From positions 4,500,501 to 4,564,500 of the forward strand of contig NZ_JAUSZA010000001.1 of NCBI RefSeq assembly GCF_030817215.1: a stretch of 64,000 nt of DNA, in the 5' to 3' direction. The position numbers were made by a program, and so were the translations under genes. Below, in pieces: positions 51,716 to 60,867 of this stretch. The DNA comes from Paenibacillus sp. V4I3 (GTDB lineage: Bacteria; Bacillota; Bacilli; Paenibacillales; NBRC-103111). Each line of letters begins with the position of its first letter. Within the stretch, counting starts at the first letter, position 1. Below the pieces are notes generated by a model that searched no databases, was not told where the DNA came from, and worked only from the letters and a program-made list of their open reading frames with translations.

Positions 51716-52354
51716 TTGAACAAGTCCGAAGAGCTATTTGATATCTATGATGAAAAGATGAATAGGCTTGGGGTGGCTCCGCGCTCAGAAGTGCATGCGA
51801 AAGGGCTGTGGCATCGCACTTTTCAGTGTTGGATCGTTAGCCTAGAAGGGAAGGAACCTAATCTCCTGCTCCAGTTAAGACATCCAGAGAAGGATCTGTT
51901 TCCGAACTTGCTGGACATTTCTTGCGCCGGGCATCTCGCAGCTGGAGAAACCACAGAAGACGGTGTGAGAGAGCTAGAGGAAGAGCTTGGGCTAAAGGTC
52001 GATTACAGTGATTTAATCCCTTGCGGGGTGTTTGCAGAAGAAGATCTGATTTCGGACAAACTCATTGATCGTGAGTTTTGTCATTTGTTTATATATCGCT
52101 GCGACCAACCACTGAATCGTTATATGCTGCAGCCAGATGAGGTAAGCGGTCTGTTTGCAGTAAGTGTCGTAGATCTTGAGCGTTTAATTCATCAAGAAAC
52201 AAAAGAAATAATGGCAAGTGGTTATAAAATGGGGATCGAAGGCGAATTAGATCAAACAAATCTACTTCTGTCCCTAGATCATTTGGTGCCGCATCCAGTC
52301 GCTTATTTTGATCTTGTGTTTCGTACATTACGGGAAAATGGATGGTCTGAATGA
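51716..52354 (+). CDS. Nudix hydrolase
   Basis: A 212-residue Nudix protein with box GHLAAGETTEDGVRELEEEL and the following G of the canonical GX5EX7REUXEEXGU pattern at about residues 78-100. It resembles the isopentenyl-diphosphate isomerase/NudL-like subgroup by its long N-terminal extension. Substrate not assignable. TTG start at 51716 with GAGGGGAG upstream at a somewhat long distance. Confidence 0.82.
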   Translation: MNKSEELFDIYDEKMNRLGVAPRSEVHAKGLWHRTFQCWIVSLEGKEPNLLLQLRHPEKDLFPNLLDISCAGHLAAGETTEDGVRELEEELGLKVDYSDLIPCGVFAEEDLISDKLIDREFCHLFIYRCDQPLNRYMLQPDEVSGLFAVSVVDLERLIHQETKEIMASGYKMGIEGELDQTNLLLSLDHLVPHPVAYFDLVFRTLRENGWSE

Positions 52355-52386
52355 AAAAGAACCGTATCGGGTGACCCAATCGGTTC
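52354..52386 (-). terminator. rho-independent terminator
   Basis: GAACCG-ATTGGGTCACCCGATA-CGGTTC on the minus strand followed by TTTTTC, ending the small two-gene unit below. The plus strand has no T-run after the stem. Confidence 0.6.
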
Positions 52387-52407
52387 TCATTGCGTACATA
52401 TCATTTT

Positions 52408-52572
52408 TTAGACGAAATACTTGTTCGCTATGTAAGCATATGCGATATAACAGACAATGGAAAGTCCGATACAGACAATACCAAGAGCTGTTTTCCGCTT
52501 AAACAAAAGCAAGAATCCGGCACTAAATGCTGATCCTATAATTAGCAATGAAATAAAAGTTAGAACACCCAT
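52408..52572 (-). CDS. small two-span membrane protein, 54 residues
   Basis: AAGGAGAT precedes ATG 52572. The product MGVLTFISLLIIGSAFSAGF continues with a basic KRK turn and a second span IVCIGLSIVCYIAYAYIANKYF. Hairpin-like small membrane proteins of this kind are common in Bacillales but I match no named family. It lies 15 bases after the DUF2533 gene, so the two are co-transcribed. Confidence 0.6.
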   Translation of the reverse strand: MGVLTFISLLIIGSAFSAGFLLLFKRKTALGIVCIGLSIVCYIAYAYIANKYFV

Positions 52573-52586
52573 CGATACTTATCTCC

Positions 52587-52841
52587 TTAACCTTTGTTTA
52601 CGTAATCACGCACCATGTCTTCAGATACATAAGAACGGAGCGGAGAAATACCTTCTTTGGCATGGGCGATGATTTGGGCTGTTATGGCGTTGATCGCATC
52701 AACGTTAAAAGGCAGCCCGCTTCTGCACAGATCTACAGCAGCGTCAATTGCTTGCTCACGCTGCGCATCTAGCTCTGCGAACCTAACGAGATGTAGGTGC
52801 TGAGCATTCGAATGTTTGGTTATCGCTTCATGTACATTCAT
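52587..52841 (-). CDS. DUF2533 family protein
   Basis: An 84-residue soluble helical protein fitting the DUF2533 family of Bacillales: MNVHEAITKHSNAQHLHLVR, DAQREQAIDAAVDLCRSGLPF and DAINAITAQI. Function unknown. A TTG two codons upstream is in frame; AAGGAG with 9-base spacing supports ATG 52841. Confidence 0.7.
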   Translation of the reverse strand: MNVHEAITKHSNAQHLHLVRFAELDAQREQAIDAAVDLCRSGLPFNVDAINAITAQIIAHAKEGISPLRSYVSEDMVRDYVNKG

Positions 52842-53056
52842 CTTCAAGTTCTCCTTTAGTGACCAGATTCTAATCTAGTATACACGATTGAATAGGTGAG
52901 GAACAGTTTTTGCAAGAGGAAATCCGAACAATAATCGACATTATAAACTTCACCTCACTAATAATTAATGGCATTAATTAAATGGGGGGTCCAGATTTGA
53001 AATCCTATCATGGAGCAAGCGATAACAAGACTGATAGAAGCCTCGGAGTGAAACTA

Positions 53057-55543
53057 ATGAACTCTTTACCGATTGAATCCATACTTCCTCAATTGAAAGA
53101 TGTTTTGCGAACAAATCCATGCGCAATATTGGTCGCTCAGCCTGGTGCAGGCAAAACAACGCAAGTACCGCTTGCTATTCTGCAAGAGTCATGGCTGCAA
53201 AATCAAAAGATACTCATGCTTGAGCCTAGAAGATTGGCAGCTCGTGCGGCTGCTCGCTATATGTCTAAACTTCGTAGTGAAGAAGTTGGGCAGACCATTG
53301 GTTATCGGGTGAAAAATGACACGAGGGTTGGACCGAACACACGAATTGAAGTGATAACGGAAGGTGTTCTTACGCGCATGCTTCAAACAGATCCTGCCCT
53401 GGAAGGGGTGGGGGCTGTTATTTTTGATGAATTTCATGAGCGCAGCTTACATGCAGATTTGGGGTTGGCGCTTAGCAGGCAATCACAAACCTTGCTTCGT
53501 GAAGATCTGCGAATTCTTATTATGTCGGCTACGATTGAGGCCAACACGGTTTCGGCCTTGCTTGATGATGCACCGATTATTCAAAGTGAAGGGCGAACTT
53601 ATCCTGTTGTAACTCATTATCTGGATGCGAAAATTACGAGCAAAATAGAACAGGCGGTAGTAACAAGCATCCAACGCGCCTTGCAAATGAATGAAGGCAG
53701 TTTGCTCGTTTTTCTCCCGGGAGCAGCTGAAATTCATCGTGTTACTAATAGCCTTGCTGCGCTTAAATTAGGAAAAGAGATAGAGATCGCACCTCTTTAT
53801 GGTAATCTCTCCCAAGAGGCGCAGGACCAAGCGCTGGCTTTAAGTTCGCCAGGGCACCGGAAGATTGTGCTGGCCACTTCGATTGCCGAGACAAGCTTGA
53901 CCGTCGAAGGCGTCACTGTCGTTATCGACAGCGGGCTTATGCGCGTGCCCCGCTTCTCACCACGCACCGGTATGACCCGTCTTATGACGGTGCCTGTGTC
54001 TGTCGCCTCTGCGGATCAGCGCAGAGGCCGCGCGGGTCGGCTCGGTCCAGGCGTGTGTTACCGCCTGTGGACCGAGACCGAGCAGCGGCAGCTCCCGCTG
54101 AGCAGCACGCCAGAGATCCGCGAAGCGGATCTGGCGCCGCTCGCGCTGGAGCTGGCCGCCTGGGGCGTGCCAGACCCAGCTTCGCTGGTCTGGCTAGACC
54201 CGCCGCCTGCTGCTGCGTATCAGCAGGCGCGGGAACTGCTCGTGCAGCTGGGAGCGCTGCACGATGAGGGAGGCCTAACGCCGCACGGCAAGCGTCTAGC
54301 GTCGTTAGGCCTGCACCCGCGTCTTGCGCACATGGTGCTGCAAGCCATAGCGCTTGAGCTCGGCGCGTTGGCGTGCGAGCTCGCCGTAATGCTGAGCGAG
54401 CGCGATTTCATGCGCGCTTCTGAGGGCCGAGATGCGGATATTCGCACCCGCATCGAAGTGCTCTGGCGCGCTGCGCAGGGCGAGCAGCGCGCAGACGTTG
54501 ACTTTGGCTTATGCCGGCGCATCGCGGCGGAAGCCAAAGTGCTCATGCAGCAGCTCGGCATCCGGCCGAGCGGGAATAAAGCGAATGCGAGCGGATTGCT
54601 GCTCGCATTCGCTTATCCCGACCGCGTCGCGCAGCGGCGGTCGACGGGGCGGTTCCTGCTCAGCAGCGGGCGCGGTGCTGTGCTGCCCGAGCTGCAGCCG
54701 CTCTCGAACGAGCGTTATCTCGTCGCCGCCGAGCTGGACGATAACGGAGCGGAGAGCCGTATTTATTTGGCAGCACCGATTCAGGAAGACGAGCTGTTTG
54801 AAGCCTTTGAAGGCAGCTTGCTCAAAGAGCAAGAAGTGGTATGGGAACAGGCAACGGCTTCCGTTAAAGCAAGACAGCGTCTTCGGTTAGGTGCCATTAT
54901 CCTCAAAGAAAACCCGTTGCAGGATCCAAACCCAGACTTGGTGCTGCAAGCTTTGATATCCGGTATTCAAACAGAATCCTTGGAGCTGCTGCCTTGGACT
55001 CGGAGTGCGAGGCAGCTTCAACAGCGTGTTATGTTTTTGCATCGATTTGATGTAGAATGGCCAGATATGGGGGATGCGAATTTGCTTGCTTCCTTAGAGG
55101 ATTGGCTAGGGCCCCATCTTTACGGTTTGAAAAGCATGGGGGCTTTAGGGCGTCTTAACTTGACAAGCATATTAGAAGAAATGCTAACATGGGAGCAGCG
55201 TCGATGGTTAGATGAATGGGCGCCAACGCACATTCAGGTACCAAGCGGTTCCCGAATTCCCGTTGATTATAGCGTCAGTGAGTCGCCTGCTTTATCGGTT
55301 CGTTTGCAAGAGATGTTTGGTTTAGCCGATACCCCGCGGATCGCAAAGGGAAGAGTGCCGGTTACGTTGCACTTGTTATCGCCTGCTCAGCGTCCTGTGC
55401 AGGTGACGAAAGATTTGGCGAGCTTTTGGCGGGATGCTTATTTCGAAGTCAAAAAAGATCTCAAAGGCCGATACCCCAAGCATTACTGGCCGGACGATCC
55501 GATGGCGGCGATGCCTACAAATCGAGCTAAACCGCGTTCCTAA
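53057..55543 (+). CDS. hrpB: ATP-dependent helicase HrpB
   Basis: An 828-residue DEAH/RHA-type helicase, normal HrpB length. Seen: Walker A AQPGAGKTTQVPLA at about residue 30, LEPRRLAARAAA (Ia), DEFHERSLHADLG (motif II), LIMSATIEA (III), the QRRGRAGRLGPGVCYRLW motif VI block, then HA2/OB-like and the HrpB C-terminal domain (PVDYSVSESPALSVRLQEMFG). Role in RNA metabolism; not essential in related species. CGGAGTG before ATG 53057 decides the start over an ATG at 52982. The stretch 54000-54720 is strikingly GC-rich compared with both ends of the same gene. Confidence 0.92.
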   Translation: MNSLPIESILPQLKDVLRTNPCAILVAQPGAGKTTQVPLAILQESWLQNQKILMLEPRRLAARAAARYMSKLRSEEVGQTIGYRVKNDTRVGPNTRIEVITEGVLTRMLQTDPALEGVGAVIFDEFHERSLHADLGLALSRQSQTLLREDLRILIMSATIEANTVSALLDDAPIIQSEGRTYPVVTHYLDAKITSKIEQAVVTSIQRALQMNEGSLLVFLPGAAEIHRVTNSLAALKLGKEIEIAPLYGNLSQEAQDQALALSSPGHRKIVLATSIAETSLTVEGVTVVIDSGLMRVPRFSPRTGMTRLMTVPVSVASADQRRGRAGRLGPGVCYRLWTETEQRQLPLSSTPEIREADLAPLALELAAWGVPDPASLVWLDPPPAAAYQQARELLVQLGALHDEGGLTPHGKRLASLGLHPRLAHMVLQAIALELGALACELAVMLSERDFMRASEGRDADIRTRIEVLWRAAQGEQRADVDFGLCRRIAAEAKVLMQQLGIRPSGNKANASGLLLAFAYPDRVAQRRSTGRFLLSSGRGAVLPELQPLSNERYLVAAELDDNGAESRIYLAAPIQEDELFEAFEGSLLKEQEVVWEQATASVKARQRLRLGAIILKENPLQDPNPDLVLQALISGIQTESLELLPWTRSARQLQQRVMFLHRFDVEWPDMGDANLLASLEDWLGPHLYGLKSMGALGRLNLTSILEEMLTWEQRRWLDEWAPTHIQVPSGSRIPVDYSVSESPALSVRLQEMFGLADTPRIAKGRVPVTLHLLSPAQRPVQVTKDLASFWRDAYFEVKKDLKGRYPKHYWPDDPMAAMPTNRAKPRS

Positions 55544-55576
55544 CCTAATTTGCACGAGAAGGGAACTGAGCAAGCC

Positions 55577-56296
55577 ATGACAATCCACTCCGAACCGGAG
55601 GATTTCGTCATTTATGTATCTGCTGGTTTTGCCACAGCGCCTTATTTCCTAGATGCTTTCGCCGCGGTACTGGCTGCTCGTTTTGAACAAGCAGGTTCAC
55701 GTGTCCAAGTCGTTATCCATTATCCATATGGCGATTGGACGCGGCGAAAGCAAGTGCAGCTCCGAGAAATTACCAGTGATCTATGGAACAATGCACATCG
55801 GAAAAGGTCTCACTATGGTGGCAAAAGCTTGTTGAAGTTGATCAACGACAACCTGGTCCCTAGACAGCAACTGCTGCTAATTGGGCATAGTGCAGGGGCT
55901 GTGGCTTCTATTCTGGCGGCTGATGCCCTTATGAAAGAGGGGGTTTCGATCCTCGGTGTGGTCCAAATTGGATCGCCGAAATGTGCAATTCCTCCATCGT
56001 TAAAGAGCCGTGTTCTTTATCTAAATGCTGCTAATCAGTTGGATAAATCCAATGATCCCGTACCGAGACTGGGCACATGGGGTGGCTGGATGAGAACGCG
56101 CTGGGGATTGCGCCGTTGGAATGGCATGAAACATGCTCCTTCTCATCGACAAACTTTACCGTTAATAGGTGGACATGCCGATTATTTCAGAGATCACAAT
56201 CCCTATATATGGAATGAAGCAACGAACCTGCAAACCACGATGAACACGATTTGGACTTGGTTACAACGAAAAGAAAAGGATGATGAACATGATTGA
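55577..56296 (+). CDS. alpha/beta hydrolase with lipase-type elbow
   Basis: A 239-residue cytosolic protein with an alpha/beta-hydrolase core: LLLIGHSAGAVASILAADAL holds the GxSxG nucleophile elbow (Ser near residue 102), VVQIGSPKCAIPPSL resembles the class 3 lipase core, and GGHADYFRDH supplies a plausible catalytic His. Substrate unknown. GAAGGGAAC before ATG 55577. Its stop overlaps the next gene's start. Confidence 0.75.
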   Translation: MTIHSEPEDFVIYVSAGFATAPYFLDAFAAVLAARFEQAGSRVQVVIHYPYGDWTRRKQVQLREITSDLWNNAHRKRSHYGGKSLLKLINDNLVPRQQLLLIGHSAGAVASILAADALMKEGVSILGVVQIGSPKCAIPPSLKSRVLYLNAANQLDKSNDPVPRLGTWGGWMRTRWGLRRWNGMKHAPSHRQTLPLIGGHADYFRDHNPYIWNEATNLQTTMNTIWTWLQRKEKDDEHD

Positions 56297-56552
56297 AATT
56301 TTAAAAGCGAGCATGGAACACAGCAAAGAAGAAGGCTACCTCGGGCAAGTTCAATTCAAGGTGGAAGGCCACGAGCACCCGTACGAAATTACCCTGCAAA
56401 GCAAACGGGGTAAAGATGACTGGAGCTACGCACTTCACTTTTTACAGGAATCAGGAAAAGAAGAGGATATTGAAGCTGTTGAAGACTTGCTGGAAGACGA
56501 CGAATGGTTTGATATGCTCGTGGACGCAGCTCAAAAAACCATAGTGAAGTAA
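56289..56552 (+). CDS. small protein of unknown function, 87 residues
   Basis: A soluble acidic alpha-beta protein: MIEILKASMEHSKEEGYLGQ, VEGHEHPYEITLQSKRGKDD and an acidic EDIEAVEDLLEDDEWF tail. No family recognised. ATG 56289 overlaps the hydrolase stop; an alternative ATG at 56280 is in frame. AAAAGGATGATG supplies the site. Confidence 0.6.
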   Translation: MIEILKASMEHSKEEGYLGQVQFKVEGHEHPYEITLQSKRGKDDWSYALHFLQESGKEEDIEAVEDLLEDDEWFDMLVDAAQKTIVK

Positions 56553-56597
56553 GACATGCAGCTTACATAACGATCGTTTCGATAGGAGAAAACGCCG

Positions 56598-57248
56598 ATG
56601 GATCCTGAGGTAAAGGCAACGCTCAAGATGAGCTATGATCAACATGCTCGATTGCGGGATGGGGATACAGTTCAATCGTGGAAAGTAGATGAGATGGATC
56701 GTTTTTTGGCAAGGCTGCAGGCAGCTGACAGGGGTAGTGAACTACGGATTTTAGATCTTGGAAGCGGTCCTGGCCATCAGGCGATTTATTTGAAAAATCA
56801 TGGATACCATGTCACTTGCGTTGATTTATCCGAAGAAATGGTGAACATTTGCCTTGAAAAAGGGCTTGAAGCTTTCGCCATGGATTTCTACACTTTGGAC
56901 TTAGAGCCAGAGTCGTTTGACGCGATATGGACGATGAATGCCCTGCTACATGTGCCAAAAGATAGTCTTCTGCAAGTTCTGGTCAATTTGGAGAGAGTGC
57001 TGAAGCAGGACGGTTTCTTGTACATGGGCCTTTATGGCGGGTATGAAAGCGAAGGGATTTGGAAGGATGACGCGTACAGACCTCAACGCTTTTTCGCCTT
57101 CTACGAAGATGAGCACATTCAGAGAAAAGTAACAGAAGTATTTGACATCGAACACTTTTCTGTTCTACCGATAGAGGGCATGAAAGTCGATTACCAATCG
57201 GTTTTAGCCAGAAAAAAGAAACCGAACCCTCTCCTAGCACCGAAATAG
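56598..57248 (+). CDS. class I SAM-dependent methyltransferase
   Basis: A 216-residue methyltransferase with motif I ILDLGSGPGHQAIYLKNHGY near residue 49, VTCVDLSEEMVNI near 75, and a FDAIWTMNALLHVP motif IV region. Closest in style to small-molecule methyltransferases of the UbiE/Tam type; substrate unknown. GATAGGAGAA before the ATG; a terminator follows. Confidence 0.82.
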   Translation: MDPEVKATLKMSYDQHARLRDGDTVQSWKVDEMDRFLARLQAADRGSELRILDLGSGPGHQAIYLKNHGYHVTCVDLSEEMVNICLEKGLEAFAMDFYTLDLEPESFDAIWTMNALLHVPKDSLLQVLVNLERVLKQDGFLYMGLYGGYESEGIWKDDAYRPQRFFAFYEDEHIQRKVTEVFDIEHFSVLPIEGMKVDYQSVLARKKKPNPLLAPK

Positions 57249-57276
57249 CACATCACCAGACGGTTTTGGGAAAAGT

Positions 57277-57322
57277 TAAGCCTAATTAGTTCTGAACTAG
57301 CTGAACTAATTAGGCTTATTTT
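57277..57322. terminator. bidirectional terminator
   Basis: TAAGCCTAATTAGTTC and GAACTAATTAGGCTTA form a perfect 16-base stem followed by TTTTC on the plus strand, between convergent genes. Confidence 0.9.
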
Positions 57323-57376
57323 CGTTGTTTGTTCATCGGAATGATTTGATTAACTCACACAAGGGATCACCTTCAT

Positions 57377-58414
57377 TTAGAATAATCTCCTGGCCGTAAC
57401 AAAACGTTTTTTCCATTTTTCATCGAAGTCTGCGATGTGAACGCCGAGCTCTTTCGAATAAGTATGAAGGATTTTCCCGTCTCCCGCATAGATGCCTACG
57501 TGGCCGATATCGAGCCCGCGAGCGCTGAAGAACAGTAGATCGCCTTTGCGTATTTTGTCGATTCCGATTTCTTTCCCTTTCTGGGCTTGGTCGTAGGAGA
57601 CTCGCGGCAGATCGATGGACAGCACTTCGTTAAAAACATATCGGACGAAAGAAGAGCAATCGAACGTATTGGTTTGGCCGGAAGTTGCACCGAATTCGTA
57701 AGGTGTTCCCAGGAATTTGGACCCGAAAGCGAGCAACTCATCCGCTTTCTTTTCGGCGAATGCCGGGCTCGTGTAATCGGTATACATTGGTGTAGCCGAG
57801 ATGAAACCAATTGTATCGTCTTTGGTCTGCACCTCCAGCCAATTTGCATCGATTTCTCGGATCACGTGGATTCTCTCGTTTTTCGGAAGTACACGGAGGA
57901 CGCGGGTATCCGTATCTTTTGCTGGAGAGTCACGCAGGTTGACGCCGTATTCGATAGTGGTTTCATAGTCATGAGCGGATGAAATGGTAATCGAACGGGA
58001 ATATTCATGCCATTTCACGAGATTGCCTAGCGCTTCGCTAATAAATCGCACCGGAACCATGGTAAACCCGTCGATAATTTTGCCTGACACGGGCATCTCC
58101 AGCCGTTCTTGGTTTTTATAAGCGGCTGTTTCTCCGACTCGGTATGTAAGGACGACGCCTTCTTTAATGGCAGTAACCGTTTGTGTGCTCTCATCCCAAG
58201 AAACTTTTGCACCTTCAGCCTCAAAAATAGGACGCATCGGAACGAGGCCATAGCCGTTTTCGATCACGGGAGGAGTCTGAAAGGACAGTTGATGCCCATC
58301 CAGAAGTACAGAAGGCGGCTGATTAACCTCGGCATGTACCGACGTTGCATTGATTAGCATCATGGTCAGCATGGAAAATGTGACCCCGTAAAGTAAGCTG
58401 TTTCTAATTTTCAT
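57377..58414 (-). CDS. secreted NlpC/P60 cell-wall hydrolase with copper-amine-oxidase-like N-terminal domain
   Basis: A 345-residue exported enzyme: signal peptide ending in ATSVHA, a copper amine oxidase N-terminal-like domain with a repeated MxP(V/M)RxxxEA motif (LVPMRPIFEAEGA and MVPVRFISEALG) at about residues 35-150, an SH3-like segment (VNLRDSPAKDTD) and a C-terminal NlpC/P60 domain with catalytic Cys in NTFDCSSFVRYVF and His in DIGHVGIYAGDG. Cleaves within peptidoglycan stem peptides, presumably extracellular. AAGGGTGTATG gives ATG 58414. A degraded relative sits at 4187-4418. Confidence 0.85.
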   Translation of the reverse strand: MKIRNSLLYGVTFSMLTMMLINATSVHAEVNQPPSVLLDGHQLSFQTPPVIENGYGLVPMRPIFEAEGAKVSWDESTQTVTAIKEGVVLTYRVGETAAYKNQERLEMPVSGKIIDGFTMVPVRFISEALGNLVKWHEYSRSITISSAHDYETTIEYGVNLRDSPAKDTDTRVLRVLPKNERIHVIREIDANWLEVQTKDDTIGFISATPMYTDYTSPAFAEKKADELLAFGSKFLGTPYEFGATSGQTNTFDCSSFVRYVFNEVLSIDLPRVSYDQAQKGKEIGIDKIRKGDLLFFSARGLDIGHVGIYAGDGKILHTYSKELGVHIADFDEKWKKRFVTARRLF

Positions 58415-58608
58415 GTTCATACACCCTTACTAAGTTTTCTTTGATATTATATAGACGCAGCTGCAAGAGTGTTTGTTACTTTCCAATTTGTGGGAATCAT
58501 AATAGCGCGAAATACATTGAAACACCAGAAAGTTTAATCATTTGATAAGCCTATATGCTAAAATGTGGATAGCATTTTATTAAATCACATCCAAACCAAA
58601 GGAGCAGA

Positions 58609-59739
58609 ATGATGAATCAACACACATCGGGATCACAACAAATCACAGCATTTGCTGAGAAGAAAGTTACCTGGCTGGAACTTTTCTATGATCTGCTTTT
58701 TGTAGCGGCAGTTTCAAAAGCGAGTCATGTCTTGTTACATGTCGAAAATGGATCCATTCCAGTTGAATACTTAGCCAAATTCGTCCTCATATTTATTCCG
58801 ATTTGGTGGGCTTGGGTTGGGCAATCCCTCTTTGTAAACCGGTTTGGAAGAGATATCTTATCACACCGAATATTTCTGATTTTGCAATTATTTTTTGTGC
58901 TCATAATGACGGCCAGTCTATCGGTTAATTTTGACCAATACTATGTTCCATTCTTAATAGGCTATATTGGTTTAAGAGCGATGACAGCCATCCAATATCT
59001 TTCGGTACATAAAAAAGAAGAAGCACATAGAAAGATCACTGCCCGTTATTTAGGAAGCCGCTTTTGGATTGGATTGGTGATTTCTTCTTGCTCACTTTTT
59101 TTCGACTCATGGATTCGCTATGCAGTTTTGTATGCGGGAATAACAGTAGACATTTTTCTCCCATTAATCGGTCGGCACTACTTGGTGAAAAGCCCCATAA
59201 ATACGCATCATCTATTAGAGCGCTTCTCGTTGTTTACACTCATTCTTCTTGGTGAATCCGTAATCAGTATACTTGCAGTCTTGCAGTCTAGCGACTGGAC
59301 GTGGCAATCTATTGTATTTGCGTCAATGACTTTTTTATTAATTATTGCTATATGGTGGCAATATTTTGACAATGTTGAAAAGAAAGTGAATAAGACATTA
59401 GAAACTGCGGGGCAAACTATCATTTATGGCCATTTATTCATTTATTTATCCATGTGTATGATTGCAGCATCGATCCAATTGTTATTTTTGAAACAATTAA
59501 ATTATTCATTTATGTTAAGCTTTATTTTTGGATCTGTACTGCTCTACTTTTTCTCAACCACGTTGGTTTTCCATAAATATCGACACGCACATCAAAGACT
59601 AGGTATATATCATTTAGTGTTATTAGTAGGATTACTTGGGATTTTTTTCGCGGTGGATTTGTTTTTTCTTTTACCAAATTACATGATTATTGGAGAAGTG
59701 ACGCTGTTTTTTGGCGTATATGCTAAATTAACGACTTGA
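58609..59739 (+). CDS. low temperature requirement A (LtrA) family protein
   Basis: A 376-residue membrane protein with about ten hydrophobic spans and the LtrA opening KVTWLELFYDLLFVAAVSK (the VTWxELFxDLxFV signature); Listeria ltrA mutants fail to grow in the cold, but biochemical function is unknown. AAAGGAG before two tandem ATGs. A hairpin ATGCTA-N9-TAGCAT with T-rich tail stands about 35 bases upstream. Confidence 0.85.
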   Translation: MMNQHTSGSQQITAFAEKKVTWLELFYDLLFVAAVSKASHVLLHVENGSIPVEYLAKFVLIFIPIWWAWVGQSLFVNRFGRDILSHRIFLILQLFFVLIMTASLSVNFDQYYVPFLIGYIGLRAMTAIQYLSVHKKEEAHRKITARYLGSRFWIGLVISSCSLFFDSWIRYAVLYAGITVDIFLPLIGRHYLVKSPINTHHLLERFSLFTLILLGESVISILAVLQSSDWTWQSIVFASMTFLLIIAIWWQYFDNVEKKVNKTLETAGQTIIYGHLFIYLSMCMIAASIQLLFLKQLNYSFMLSFIFGSVLLYFFSTTLVFHKYRHAHQRLGIYHLVLLVGLLGIFFAVDLFFLLPNYMIIGEVTLFFGVYAKLTT

Positions 59740-59842
59740 ACTTTTAGATGAATGAACCAAGACAAACATCGTGCCAAGTCATATCGCCTTCCTCATATAA
59801 TGTGGGTAGCTTGTTATACCTAGAAGGATATGAGAAAGGAAG

Positions 59843-60751
59843 ATGGCATTGGTCAGAAGACGAACGTTATCAAGTGTAGATAATGATATACAAGCTCTGA
59901 AGAGAGATGTTAAGAAGCTTGAACAACCCATAACATCAGACAGATTAGCAAGGAGGGCGGTAACGAGCAGGGAACTTGCTCAAAGATCTGTTGGTGGAGC
60001 TAAGATAGCAAGGAGGGCCATCACACTAGACAAACTTGCTCCCAGCGTCGTCAATAATATCACTTCAAACGTTGTGCAATTAATTAGTGCTAGTGCATTA
60101 GGCGTCGCAGCAGCTGCAAACCAAGCGGTTGACGTTGCCGGACCGCAGGGACCGATTGGGCACCAAGGGGGAGCGGGAGTTCAAGGTCCGCAAGGCCTTC
60201 AGGGTTTACAAGGTCCACAAGGAGAGGAAGGCCCTACGGGGGCTGCTGGAGTACCAGGACCAACAGGTGCCCAAGGACTCCAAGGAACGCAAGGTCCCGA
60301 GGGGCCGACTGGGTTGACGGGACCTTCTGGGATTGTCGATGTTCGATTCGCAGGAAGCAACACGCCTATCCCATTTATCATTATCCAAGGATCGGGAGGC
60401 TCTATGGCAGAGTTAATTTTACCTTCAATTACATTGCTGGCTAATCAGGTGGTCAAATTAGATGCATTTGCGAATATTAATTTTATCATTGTTCAAAATT
60501 ATTCGGTGGATAGCGCTATATCCAGAAATCAAGGGGAAATAGTAACAACGGATAATGCTGTAATGATCCAAAATCAGGATCAGCCCTTTTTTCCGCAAGC
60601 AGCTGTAACGACTACTCTAACTTGGGTGGATAATCCGGGTCCAGGAACCTATACTTACTCGTTCGCAATCACAGGTTCAGCTAACGGAATAACAGACGCT
60701 TCTATCAATAGCAGGGGATTAACCGCTATGATTATTACCGTAACACAGTAA
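59843..60751 (+). CDS. collagen-like surface protein with decapeptide-type repeats
   Basis: A 302-residue protein in three parts. Residues about 30-75 contain short repeated units ([28 protein letters not shown]) like the decapeptide repeats of Paenibacillus WIAG-type proteins. Residues 100-162 are 21 Gly-X-Y triplets ([19 protein letters not shown] and on), a collagen-like rod. The C-terminal 140 residues form a beta-rich head ([12 protein letters not shown] and [14 protein letters not shown]), as in BclA-type exosporium filament proteins. No classic signal peptide is present, consistent with spore-surface assembly. GAAAGGAAG before the ATG. Terminator follows. Confidence 0.75.
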   Translation: MALVRRRTLSSVDNDIQALKRDVKKLEQPITSDRLARRAVTSRELAQRSVGGAKIARRAITLDKLAPSVVNNITSNVVQLISASALGVAAAANQAVDVAGPQGPIGHQGGAGVQGPQGLQGLQGPQGEEGPTGAAGVPGPTGAQGLQGTQGPEGPTGLTGPSGIVDVRFAGSNTPIPFIIIQGSGGSMAELILPSITLLANQVVKLDAFANINFIIVQNYSVDSAISRNQGEIVTTDNAVMIQNQDQPFFPQAAVTTTLTWVDNPGPGTYTYSFAITGSANGITDASINSRGLTAMIITVTQ

Positions 60752-60781
60752 GTGATTAATAAGGTTATTGGAAAAAATGGA

Positions 60782-60820
60782 AATAAGGCTGGACACATAT
60801 CGTGTTCAACCTTATTTTTA
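60782..60820 (+). terminator. rho-independent terminator
   Basis: AATAAGGCTGGACAC and GTGTTCAACCTTATT stem followed by TTTA, after the collagen-like gene. Confidence 0.8.
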
Positions 60821-60867
60821 ATATATGGAAACATATGAAAACCAAATTATGTAGGGGGGACCATTTT

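Noticed and set aside
54055..54890. Overlapping frames on both strands in hrpB
   Set aside because: Result of GC-rich codons lacking stops; the helicase motifs occupy the true frame throughout.
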